Source of the DNA: a cf. Phormidesmis sp. LEGE 11477 | Lineage (GTDB): Bacteria; Cyanobacteriota; Cyanobacteriia; Phormidesmidales; Phormidesmidaceae | Assembly: GCF_015207105.1 (NCBI RefSeq) | Contig: NZ_JADEXO010000001.1 | Location: 157,970-221,969 of the forward strand | Length of the DNA stretch: 64,000 nucleotides | Reading direction: 5' to 3' | Part shown: piece by piece, positions 1 to 7,575 of the stretch | Numbering within the stretch: the stretch's first letter is position 1 | How the letters are laid out: each line of letters begins with the position of its first letter | Notes under the pieces: generated by a model | What the model was told of the DNA's origin: nothing | The model's input: only the letters and a program-made list of their open reading frames with translations | Database searches by the model: none | Translations under genes and position numbers: made by a program

Positions 1-380
1 ATATGCTCTTGGGTGGTGGCGGCAGCGATACCTTTTATCTACGTAATCTCAAAGAGTCACGCTTATCTGGCTACGACCGTATCACCGATCTTGTCATTGG
101 AACTGACCATATTGCGATCGGGTTTTTCCCTTCTATTGCAGCTGAAGATGTCGCCCAGCTAGGCAGCGTCGCTGCGCTTGACGAAGCCAGCATCAGCGCT
201 TTGCTGAATGAATCAGACTTTGGGGCTGAGACTGGAGTCACCTTTACATTAGGAAGCGAAAACGGCGATCGCACCTTCCTTGCTCTCAATGACGGCACTG
301 CTGGGTTCCAAGATAAAACGGACGCCATCATTGAGATTACTGGCTTTACGGGCTCACTAGCCGAGCTAGCAATCTTGTAA
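1..380 (+). CDS. C-terminal end of an RTX-type calcium-binding secreted protein (5' truncated)
   Basis: The reading frame is open from the window edge, so the start lies upstream. The first residues, LLGGGGSDTFYL, match the last unit of a glycine/aspartate-rich RTX nonapeptide repeat (GGxGxDxF). The rest resembles the C-terminal domain that follows such repeats in cyanobacterial type I-secreted proteins (ITDLVIGTDHIAI, then DDGTAGF-like segments and a hydrophobic end ELAIL). By family knowledge, such proteins bind Ca2+ outside the cell and leave through an ABC/MFP/TolC channel using an uncleaved C-terminal signal. The enzymatic or adhesive part is outside the window, so its specific role is unknown. 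Confidence 0.7.
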   Translation, partial: MLLGGGGSDTFYLRNLKESRLSGYDRITDLVIGTDHIAIGFFPSIAAEDVAQLGSVAALDEASISALLNESDFGAETGVTFTLGSENGDRTFLALNDGTAGFQDKTDAIIEITGFTGSLAELAIL

Positions 381-591
381 CTGTAACTACTGCAGTAGCC
401 GTCTCACCGCATCTACCTTCAGCGCTGCTGCAGACTGTCAAAATCCACATAGCAATCTTTTTGTCATTCCCTATCTGTACATAGCATCTGCACATAACAA
501 ACAGATAAAGCGCCTGCAAATGCCTCTGATGATAGCGATATAATTCAACTATCAAAGTTGTTTTGTGTCGAAAGCTGATTCGGATGACGGT

Positions 592-1695
592 ATGAACGTG
601 ACGGTGCAAAAGGTGTTAATTATTGGCGGCAGTGGGCGAATTGGCCGCAGCGTCGCTAATGATATCAGCAGGTACACGGACGCCCAAGTAACGCTGACAG
701 GTCGCCGAATAGAGCCAAACTTTACGCTGCTAGACCATCAGACCTATCAACCTTTGACCTTGGCTGACGAGTCAATGGTGGCAGCGGCGATTGCTCAACA
801 CGATCTAATTGTTCACTGCGCCGGCCCTTTTCGCAGCCGTAATCATCACGTGCTCGCTAGCTGCATCGATCAGGGTAAACCATATCTAGATGTCGCTGAC
901 AGCCCAGACTACGTAAATCAGGCGCTCAGCTATCGAGAAAAAGCAGAAGCAGCTGGCGTCACTGCGATTATCAGTACGGGTATCTTTCCAGGTATTTCCG
1001 GTAGTATGGTGCGTCAGGGCATAGAGCAGCTAGACACAGCAAAAACGGTGCATTTGAGCTATTTAGTCGCAGGGTCGGGCGGCGCTGGATTGACCGTGAT
1101 GAGAACGACGTTCATAGAACTGCAGACGCCGTTTATGTCGAAGGTAAATGGGCGCTGGCAGACGATCGCACCCTATAGTCAAAGAGAAGTCATAGACTTT
1201 CCTCGCTATGGCAAAGGCGGTGTGTACTGGTTTAACACGGTCGAAGCGCTGACCGTGGCCGATACCTTTCCAGCGCTTAAGACTATCGTGACCAAGTTTG
1301 GGTCTGTTCCTGATTACTACAATCGACTGACCTGGCTGATGGCTAGACTGCCTCACGGCGTATTAAAGAACAATCTTGTCGTCGAAGCGCTCTCTAAGAT
1401 TAGCTATCAGATGACGCAAGTAACTGATTCGCGCACAGGTGTCGGTATTGCTATGCGCGTTGAAATCAGCGGAGAAAAAGAGGGAAAATCAGCGACTTAT
1501 CTATCGACTTTAGAGCACGAAGATACGGCCTACTGCGCGGGATGTGGAACGGGTGCGATCGCCCAGCTAATCCTTTCAAACAGGCTAGACAAGCCCGGCG
1601 TCTGGCCCGTCGAACAAGCGCTGCCCACGCCACTATTTGAAGAAACCTTATCTCAAAGACAGCTAGCCGTTAAGAGAGAATATCAGGAGCCGTAG
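592..1695 (+). CDS. Saccharopine dehydrogenase-like NAD(P)-binding protein
   Basis: A protein of about 367 residues with an N-terminal Rossmann fold: VLIIGGSGRIGRSVANDI gives the GxGxxG-type dinucleotide loop, followed by an acidic/Arg-rich strand end (VTLTGRR) and HCAGPFRSRNHHVL, typical of the saccharopine dehydrogenase NADP-binding family. In cyanobacteria these are usually annotated only as saccharopine dehydrogenase family or trans-acting enoyl reductase-like, and the true substrate is mostly unknown. A GTG at 565 would add nine residues; I prefer the ATG at 592 because the Rossmann strand starts right after it. It stands alone between the RTX gene and a convergent Uma2 gene, with no obvious operon partner. 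Confidence 0.75.
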   Translation: MNVTVQKVLIIGGSGRIGRSVANDISRYTDAQVTLTGRRIEPNFTLLDHQTYQPLTLADESMVAAAIAQHDLIVHCAGPFRSRNHHVLASCIDQGKPYLDVADSPDYVNQALSYREKAEAAGVTAIISTGIFPGISGSMVRQGIEQLDTAKTVHLSYLVAGSGGAGLTVMRTTFIELQTPFMSKVNGRWQTIAPYSQREVIDFPRYGKGGVYWFNTVEALTVADTFPALKTIVTKFGSVPDYYNRLTWLMARLPHGVLKNNLVVEALSKISYQMTQVTDSRTGVGIAMRVEISGEKEGKSATYLSTLEHEDTAYCAGCGTGAIAQLILSNRLDKPGVWPVEQALPTPLFEETLSQRQLAVKREYQEP

Positions 1696-1756
1696 CTTTC
1701 TGTAGGTGGTGCAGGTGGCGGCGTCCGACTGCACGCACTCATACGGCCATATATCT

Positions 1757-2308
1757 CTAAAAATTCAGTAGTCTTTCAACTTCTACGGCTATCCCCGGCA
1801 GATTGATAGGCGAGATTTTGCCGACTGAGCGCTTCACGATAGACCGATAGGCTGCTTCTATAGGCTCTCTATGAATCCAAAGCTGCCTTCCTTTAATATC
1901 GATTACCCAATACTCTTGAATGCCATCCTTCGCATAAATTCTAGCTTTCTCTCCTAAGTCATAAGCAAGCGTAGAGTTTGAGACCTCAATTAGTAAACTA
2001 ATATCTTCTGGGCCAGGATGCCTGTCGTCGTAGCGAGACTCTGGTGGGATAACAACGCAGATATCTAGCTCCGGTTCACCATCGCTCGGTAAGGAAACTG
2101 GCGCGGCGGAAAAAACAACGCTTTTCTCCTTTAAAAGTGCTTCTAGATACCTTACGCCGCGTCGATAAGTCGCCCTGTGAATAGGTAGCTCTGGAGCCAT
2201 ATCGACAATCTTCCCATCAATAAGTTCTACCTGGCGTCCGGCCAACAATCCGTTAGCAATCATCCGATGATAGTCGTCAAGGGTCCACCGGGTTAGCGTT
2301 CTAGTCAT
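1757..2308 (-). CDS. Uma2 family (DUF820) putative restriction endonuclease-fold protein
   Basis: A 183-residue protein with the DUF820/Uma2 pattern: an N-terminal WTLDDYHRMIANGLL helix, VELIDGKIVDMAP, the core PELDICVV, then LLIEVSNSTLAYDLGEKARIYAKDGIQEYWVIDI. The E and K of the last block fit the PD-(D/E)XK nuclease fold of this family, which is very abundant in cyanobacteria and has no settled function. I start it at the ATG at 2308 (MTRTLTRW); a longer frame to 2362 begins with a low-complexity serine stretch lying inside the upstream peptidase gene. From 2308 the ATG overlaps the peptidase stop by 8 bp, which suggests translational coupling. Confidence 0.8.
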   Translation of the reverse strand: MTRTLTRWTLDDYHRMIANGLLAGRQVELIDGKIVDMAPELPIHRATYRRGVRYLEALLKEKSVVFSAAPVSLPSDGEPELDICVVIPPESRYDDRHPGPEDISLLIEVSNSTLAYDLGEKARIYAKDGIQEYWVIDIKGRQLWIHREPIEAAYRSIVKRSVGKISPINLPGIAVEVERLLNF

Positions 2309-4163
2309 CGGCAAATACCTCGCTGACGAGCTGCTCGAAGTCGGCAACAGAGCCTTCGACAATGGAGAGACTGTCTTGCCAGAACTGTGGTTGGCTGAGA
2401 TCTTTTTGAAGATGGTGTTTGACCACTGCCTCGGCAGTCATCGTGCCAGTGTCGCGCAGTAAGTCGGTGTAAAGCTGATTGAAGTTGTCTCCATAAACCG
2501 GCTGCTGGGCGTAGATGCCGAGGCTAAAGAGATAGCCAAACAAATAGGGATAGTTGTAGAAGCCGAGGCTAGAGATAGAGAAGTGCAGTTTGCTAGCCCA
2601 AAAGAGATCGTTGTATTGGCTAAGGCTCTCTTCAAACCAGAGCTGCCAGCTTTGATCCATCATTTCGCACAGTTGGGCCGGGCGAAGCGCACCGATTTTA
2701 CGAGCTTCTACCAGGCGCTTTTCAAATTCAAACCGGGCTGGAATGTTGAGCAAAAAGACACCTGCACTCTGCGCGTCTTGCCAGGCAATCTCTAGCTTTT
2801 GAGCAGGCGTAGTCGCTTGAGCCATCAAGGCTTCACGAACGAGAGTTTCAGCGAAGATGCTGGCCGTTTCTGCTAGGGTCATTGGGTAGCGGCATTTCAT
2901 AGCTGGTAGGTCGCGCATCACCCAGTTATGCCAAGCGTGACCCAGTTCGTGAGCTAGCGTCAGCACGTTGGTCATGGTGCCTTCGTAGGTCATGAAGATA
3001 CGCGGCTCTCTAGGATCAGAAAATTTGGTGCAGTACGCGCCAGTAGCACGGTTGGGCGTCGGTTTGCCGTCTATCCAGCCTTTTTTCGCCATCATCGTGG
3101 CGAAGTCTCCCATCTCTGGGGTGAGCTGATTGAAGGCATCGGCAATTAGGGCGATCGCAGCTTCAAACTCAATCTTCTGATCGCTACTTTCCTTAGCCGC
3201 TGGCGCTGGGGCCATCGTGTCCCAAGGATGCAGTTGAGACTGGCCTAGAGCCTTTGCCATCGCGCTCAAGGCTCGTTGTCCGATCGCTCTGTTTTGATAG
3301 GTTGTCTCCATCAGCGCGTCGAGCGTCGCCCGCTCAATCCGGCTCTGATGACAGCTTTTATCTAAATAGTGAAGCTGACGTTTGCCCGATCGTTTCTGAG
3401 CCGATTCTAATCGCCAGCCGTTGATGGCGTTAAGCCCTGTGGCTACGGTAGTCTGCTGTGTAGCCCAGGCGCTGCGAATAGCCTCCCAAGCCGCTTGACG
3501 AGTGTTTGCACTAGGATGGCCGAGCATATTTGCGGCCTTGGCTAGCCCCATTACTTCACCTTGGATCTCGCATTTCAAGGTGCCTGCCAGTTCACTGTAG
3601 AGATTGCCCCAGGTATGCAGCCCGTTAGTCGCTAGCGCGGTCATTAGCTGCTCTTCGGCAACGCTAAGCAAGAAGTCTTTTTCTTTGCGACTGTGGCGCA
3701 GTAGAAAATCTATTTCGCTCAGGGCCGGATCGGCGAGCAGGGCAGTGATAAAATCTTCGCTAGCGCGTTGGAGAAAGACGTTGAGCGGCGTCATCCCTTC
3801 TGAGAGATCGGCGCTGAGCTTTTGCAGGATAGGCATCCAGGTGTTGGCGTCGGCGTCTTGAGTATCGACGCTGAGCGCCGTATAGATGTAGGTATTGACA
3901 TTGCCTAGTCGCTTGAGGACATCGTTGCGCTGTAGGTGGATCGGTCGAACTTGATCGATCAAGGTCGTATAGTCGCCTGACTGAATGGTTTCAGCCGTGT
4001 CAACTTTGGCAGTGAAGGGTTGGCAGGCGGCGGCGATCGCGTCAATATCCTGTCGTAGCTGACTGATGGTAGAGGCGATCGCAGGATCGGCAGTACTCGT
4101 AAAAAATTGAGCGTTGTCCCAAGTAGTCAGGTAGGTAGTGGTCGGACGATTGAGCGTTTGCAT
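2301..4163 (-). CDS. pepF: M3 family oligoendopeptidase (PepF-like)
   Basis: A 620-residue cytoplasmic zinc metallopeptidase. The HELGH zinc motif is at residues 405-409 within LAHELGHAWHNWVM, and the third metal ligand region (AETASIFAETL) follows about 25 residues later, as in M3 peptidases. No signal peptide is visible. The length is close to the 600-residue norm for oligoendopeptidase F. The family cleaves short peptides of about 7-17 residues and recycles peptides from protein turnover or signal peptide breakdown. The stop overlaps the start of the downstream Uma2 gene. A divergent Ser/Thr kinase lies upstream. Confidence 0.9.
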   Translation of the reverse strand: MQTLNRPTTTYLTTWDNAQFFTSTADPAIASTISQLRQDIDAIAAACQPFTAKVDTAETIQSGDYTTLIDQVRPIHLQRNDVLKRLGNVNTYIYTALSVDTQDADANTWMPILQKLSADLSEGMTPLNVFLQRASEDFITALLADPALSEIDFLLRHSRKEKDFLLSVAEEQLMTALATNGLHTWGNLYSELAGTLKCEIQGEVMGLAKAANMLGHPSANTRQAAWEAIRSAWATQQTTVATGLNAINGWRLESAQKRSGKRQLHYLDKSCHQSRIERATLDALMETTYQNRAIGQRALSAMAKALGQSQLHPWDTMAPAPAAKESSDQKIEFEAAIALIADAFNQLTPEMGDFATMMAKKGWIDGKPTPNRATGAYCTKFSDPREPRIFMTYEGTMTNVLTLAHELGHAWHNWVMRDLPAMKCRYPMTLAETASIFAETLVREALMAQATTPAQKLEIAWQDAQSAGVFLLNIPARFEFEKRLVEARKIGALRPAQLCEMMDQSWQLWFEESLSQYNDLFWASKLHFSISSLGFYNYPYLFGYLFSLGIYAQQPVYGDNFNQLYTDLLRDTGTMTAEAVVKHHLQKDLSQPQFWQDSLSIVEGSVADFEQLVSEVFADD

Positions 4164-4209
4164 AGGAGAAACTAGAGGATGGGCGGATAACTGCGATAAC
4201 TAGATTGGA

Positions 4210-4231
4210 ACGGCTCTGGTACGGCTCTGGT
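4210..4231. repeat. 11-bp exact tandem duplication in a divergent promoter region
   Basis: ACGGCTCTGGT occurs twice head-to-tail at 4210-4220 and 4221-4231, between the divergent peptidase and kinase genes. A second local echo (ATAGGGGC twice near 4363 and 4378) lies in the same 264-bp spacer. It could be replication slippage or a paired protein-binding site; the sequence does not decide. Confidence 0.5.
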
Positions 4232-4427
4232 GAGAAAGTGAAGGACTCTGACGCTGCTAGGTCTATGGCTATTGAATCTAGTGATATGAGGTGTAGAAAA
4301 CTCGCGGCGACGAACTAGAAAGCGTAATACGCGCAGTTGTCGGTGAAGTAAGGACAAGACACAATAGGGGCGAACGCTATAGGGGCAGCTATAGAGGCAA
4401 CGGTGGAGCCATGCGGGTAAAGAGGTT

Positions 4428-6365
4428 ATGAGTAGTTTAATTGGAAAACGCCTGCAGGGGGGTAAATATAAGCTGGAGTCGGTGTTGGGCCGAGGGGGCT
4501 TTGGGCTGACGTTCAAAGCCCACCAAGCCTATTTGGAGCAGGTCGTCGTCATCAAGACGTTGAATGAGTCTTTTTGGACAGCGCCTAACCTAGAGGATTT
4601 GCAAAAGCAGTTTCAGGATGAGGGCAGGCGACTAGCCCTATGTCAGCACCCTAATGTGGTGCGGGTGACTGACTTTTTTGTAGAAGATTACCTGCCCTAC
4701 ATGGTGATGGACTACATTCCAGGGCGATCGCTCTACGATATTGTGTTCGACCATCCCAACGGGCCGCAGCCACTCAGTGAGGCGATCGCACTCAGGTATA
4801 TCCAGCAAATTGGCAATGCCCTACAGGCCATCCATACAAAGGGGCTGCTGCATCGAGATGTCAAACCGCAAAACATCATGGTGCATGAGCGCACCAAAGA
4901 GGCGGTCCTGATTGACTTTGGCATCGCCCGCGAACTGACGCCAAACCCAGCGAAAACGCATACCAGTATCGTCTCAGAAGGCTATGCTCCGATCGAGCAA
5001 TATCTGCCAAAGGCGCAGCGATCGGCAGCAACCGATGTGTATGGCCTAGCTGCCACCTTGTATTTGCTGCTGACAGCAGAGGTGCCAGTAGCCGCAGTAT
5101 TGCGCGATCGCACGCCGATGATTCCGATCCAACAATTGCGCCCCGAAATTAGCCCGGTCGTTGTCAACGCGATCGCCCAGGGCATGCAAATTGAGCTAAA
5201 AGATCGACCCCAGTCCGTTGCCAGATGGTTATCGCTCCTGACCACTCCACAAAAGCCAGGCCAACAAAAAACGGGACAGCAGAACGCAAGTTGGCAAGAC
5301 CCAAGCTTCAGCCATTCACAAACGCCCGCCCCCAATAGTCAGCCACTGCTGCCACTGCCCGCTTCTCCATCACAGTTTCCGACCAAAGTCGTCGCACCCG
5401 CCTACCAAACAGATCCTTACCAAACAGACTATCGCTCTGCTAAGACCTCTACCAACGCCTCTACCAACGCACCCGTCAACACCGCCGCGAAGACAGTTGT
5501 CGTGCCAGTACCCAGAAAGGCAGAGACTGCGATCGCACCCAATCAGCCAATTAATCAACCCGCTAATCAAGCAGACTACAACAGCACTCAAAAGCAGGGA
5601 AACGGCTGTGGTTTGTTTATTGTCGCTTTGGTGTTGACCGGGCTCGCTGCAGCAGGTGGTTTTTGGGTAGTCCAACAGATTCTAAGTAGAGATGCAGATG
5701 CTCCGACGCTTGAGCCAACAGAAATCGAAGTTCCAGAGCCCGTCCTAGAAGAGCCAGTTGAAGCCGACTTAGAAGAGGATGAGGGAGAAGACGCTGAAGA
5801 ACAAGAAGAACCTGAAGAGCTCGAAGCTGTAGATGAAAACCTAGAAGAGCCAGATGAGGAAATTCCACTGCCTCCTGAGCCCGAACAGCCGAGCGACACT
5901 GGCGAACAAACGCCGCCACTGCTATTAGAAGACAGTGGCAATCCAGGCAATGCCCAACCTGGAGCCTCCAGTGAGATTGTGCCTATTCCCGGCTTCCCCC
6001 CCGGCAGCTCTAGAAACAGGGTTCAAAGTCGACTGGGAAGTCCGAACCGGGCTGCAACTGTCAACGGCTTTCCGATAGAAGTCTATAATCTTATGCCTAA
6101 CCGGGTCAGACTTGCTTATGTGTTCGATCCTCAAACGAGGAGAGTTCAACAGACAGAAGCGACCTTCTCGCCAGCCATTGATCGCTATCAGATCCGAACG
6201 GCGCTGACGTCTACGCTTAAAGGTGGCTCTACTCTAGAAATTGAAAGGGGTCTGTATGCGGTGGTTGATGGCAAGCGCGATCGCTATGACTTTACCACTC
6301 AGCGATTATCTGGCACGATTAGGCGTAATCGCCACGGCCACATCCACATCTATGTACGAGACTGA
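4428..6365 (+). CDS. Membrane-anchored Ser/Thr protein kinase (Hanks type)
   Basis: A 645-residue protein. Residues 14-280 form a Hanks-type kinase domain: glycine loop GRGGFGLTF (21-29), VVIKTL lysine, catalytic HRDVKPQN (from about 142) and DFGIAR (about 163), so all key residues are present. A Pro/Gln/Asn/Thr-rich linker follows, then one transmembrane helix at about 393-417 (CGLFIVALVLTGLAAAGG), a very acidic Glu/Pro stretch at about 420-500 and a C-terminal domain of about 120 residues that I do not recognise. The kinase should face the cytoplasm and the acidic stretch plus C-terminal domain the periplasm. AGAGG sits close before the ATG and supports the start. Divergent from the M3 peptidase. 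Confidence 0.9.
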   Translation: MSSLIGKRLQGGKYKLESVLGRGGFGLTFKAHQAYLEQVVVIKTLNESFWTAPNLEDLQKQFQDEGRRLALCQHPNVVRVTDFFVEDYLPYMVMDYIPGRSLYDIVFDHPNGPQPLSEAIALRYIQQIGNALQAIHTKGLLHRDVKPQNIMVHERTKEAVLIDFGIARELTPNPAKTHTSIVSEGYAPIEQYLPKAQRSAATDVYGLAATLYLLLTAEVPVAAVLRDRTPMIPIQQLRPEISPVVVNAIAQGMQIELKDRPQSVARWLSLLTTPQKPGQQKTGQQNASWQDPSFSHSQTPAPNSQPLLPLPASPSQFPTKVVAPAYQTDPYQTDYRSAKTSTNASTNAPVNTAAKTVVVPVPRKAETAIAPNQPINQPANQADYNSTQKQGNGCGLFIVALVLTGLAAAGGFWVVQQILSRDADAPTLEPTEIEVPEPVLEEPVEADLEEDEGEDAEEQEEPEELEAVDENLEEPDEEIPLPPEPEQPSDTGEQTPPLLLEDSGNPGNAQPGASSEIVPIPGFPPGSSRNRVQSRLGSPNRAATVNGFPIEVYNLMPNRVRLAYVFDPQTRRVQQTEATFSPAIDRYQIRTALTSTLKGGSTLEIERGLYAVVDGKRDRYDFTTQRLSGTIRRNRHGHIHIYVRD

Positions 6366-6777
6366 ATATTCGATGCTAAGTCTTGTGCGATTCATAGAAA
6401 AAGCCTAGAGTTTGATGGCATCGATACTACGACTGACCGCCAGACTCTAGGCATGTGTGGTGTGAGGAGAAAAGGATGCCTCTGCCAATGAAGCTTCGGA
6501 ACCCTCAGAGAAAATGAAGAGGATAGGCACCCAGACTTAAAGAGTGACAGCCCTGAGCGGAGAAGGACGGCTCAGGGCTGAACTCAACGTTTTGGTGGCT
6601 GGGAGGTACCTGTTTAGCGAAGACGGAAACCGAGGGCTGAGCGGAGTCGAAGTCCGGCTAGGTTGTGCCTTCGACTCCGCTCAGGCAGCGTAATATGCTG
6701 CTTTTAGTCTAGGTACGCTAAGAGAGCGGCTTGACAGGAGCGGTCCCAGCCGCCAAAACTCAATGTTTATACCAAAG
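6366..6777. other. 412-bp convergent spacer with three nested or serial hairpins
   Basis: The spacer lies between the kinase end and the end of the repeat-protein gene. It holds no credible gene but is rich in inverted repeats: GCCTAGAGT/ACTCTAGGC (6403-6411 with 6444-6452), CAGCCCTGAGC/GCTCAGGGCTG (6548-6558 with 6570-6580), and CTGAGCGGAGTCGAAG with its complement (6637-6652 with 6669-6684). A short GCAGC/GCTGC hairpin followed by TTTTA ends at 6705. This may be a terminator array for the two convergent genes or a structured small RNA. Confidence 0.5.
6637..6684. repeat. Dispersed palindromic repeat, copy 1
   Basis: A perfect 16-bp inverted repeat, CTGAGCGGAGTCGAAG (6637-6652) against CTTCGACTCCGCTCAG (6669-6684), with a 16-nt loop. 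The same arm sequence, 13 bp long, recurs as the outer arms of the structure at 26769-26853, also between convergent genes. This suggests a dispersed palindromic element settling at gene ends. Confidence 0.75.
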
Positions 6778-7239
6778 TTACTTCGTACGAGTATCGAGAC
6801 TAGCAAGCCGCGTTGCTTGAACATCGTCAACTGCCTTTGTTTGATTGTTGAGGAACTCCAGCCGAGCATCTTGAAGGTTATCAATAGCCTTTGTCTGATT
6901 ATTAAGGAACTCTAGTCGAGTCTTTTGAATATCATCAACTGCTTTGGTCTGGCTATCTAGATGAGCTAGTCGAGTTTTTTGGACGTCGTCAACAGCCTTT
7001 GTCTGATTATCGAGGAATTCTAGGCGTGTAGCTTGAACATCGTCGACAGCTTTAGTTTGACTGTCGAGAAACTCTAGTCGAGTCTTTTGAATATCATCAA
7101 CGGCTTTAGTTTGCGTGTCGAGAAATTCTAGGCGGCGTTGTTGAAGAGAAGTCGGGATGACGTCAGCGGCATTGGCAACAGGTGCAAAAGCGAGGGTAGC
7201 AGCGGTCAAAGCGAAAGCGGATAAGAGGATATTTTTCAT
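6778..7239 (-). CDS. Exported protein of six and a half 18-residue helical repeats
   Basis: A 153-residue protein. Residues 1-24 are a clear Sec signal peptide (MKNIL, hydrophobic core, cleavage after PVANA). From residue 36 to the end it consists of six full 18-residue repeats plus a 10-residue partial one, consensus RLEFLDxQTKAVDDVQKT, in exact register without gaps. Eighteen residues equal five turns of alpha helix, so hydrophobic L2, F4/L5, A11/V12 and I15 fall on one face. The likely structure is a long amphipathic helix or untwisted coiled coil in the periplasm or on the cell surface. AAGGAG eight nt before the ATG supports the start. Codons differ between repeats while residues are kept, which implies protein-level selection. 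I recognise no family; function unknown. Confidence 0.85.
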   Translation of the reverse strand: MKNILLSAFALTAATLAFAPVANAADVIPTSLQQRRLEFLDTQTKAVDDIQKTRLEFLDSQTKAVDDVQATRLEFLDNQTKAVDDVQKTRLAHLDSQTKAVDDIQKTRLEFLNNQTKAIDNLQDARLEFLNNQTKAVDDVQATRLASLDTRTK

Positions 7240-7575
7240 GAGCTGGCTCCTTAGGAATCAATGTGGAAATCAATGTGTTTGCTTCATTGATTTAATAATG
7301 CCAGCGCCGAGCGGTAGGGTAGTGAGGGCGAAGTAAGGGGTAACTGAGCGTAAGTGAATAGGTTCGGATGAAAGCACCCAGCTAATCCTCAGCCTCTGCT
7401 CATAAACCAACTGGTTCGCACTGGGCGGCGTCCGAAAAGTGGTGTTCTAGGCAATAGTCTGCAAACACAGGTCAGCTTGGCAATTTGATATCTAGCCAGA
7501 AAATCCAACTTTGCGTAGAGGTTGCTATACACTTTGAGCGATATACTTAGCGGCTCAAATATAGGCAGTACTTTT
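7240..7575. promoter_or_regulatory. Divergent intergenic region of the repeat protein and the P-type ATPase
   Basis: A 336-bp spacer that must hold both divergent promoters. ATCAATGTG occurs twice, at 7257-7265 and 7269-7277, just upstream of the Shine-Dalgarno of the repeat-protein gene, followed by an inverted CATTGATT nearby. I see no confident -35/-10 pair and no gene. Confidence 0.35.

Noticed and set aside
4172..4516. A minus-strand Arg/Pro/Ser-rich frame across the kinase start
   Set aside because: It covers the kinase glycine loop on the opposite strand and has composition typical of antisense reading.
5588..5950. Minus-strand serine/glycine-rich frame opposite the acidic part of the kinase
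   Set aside because: It is the mirror of GAA/GAG-rich codons and gives a low-complexity product; no independent support.
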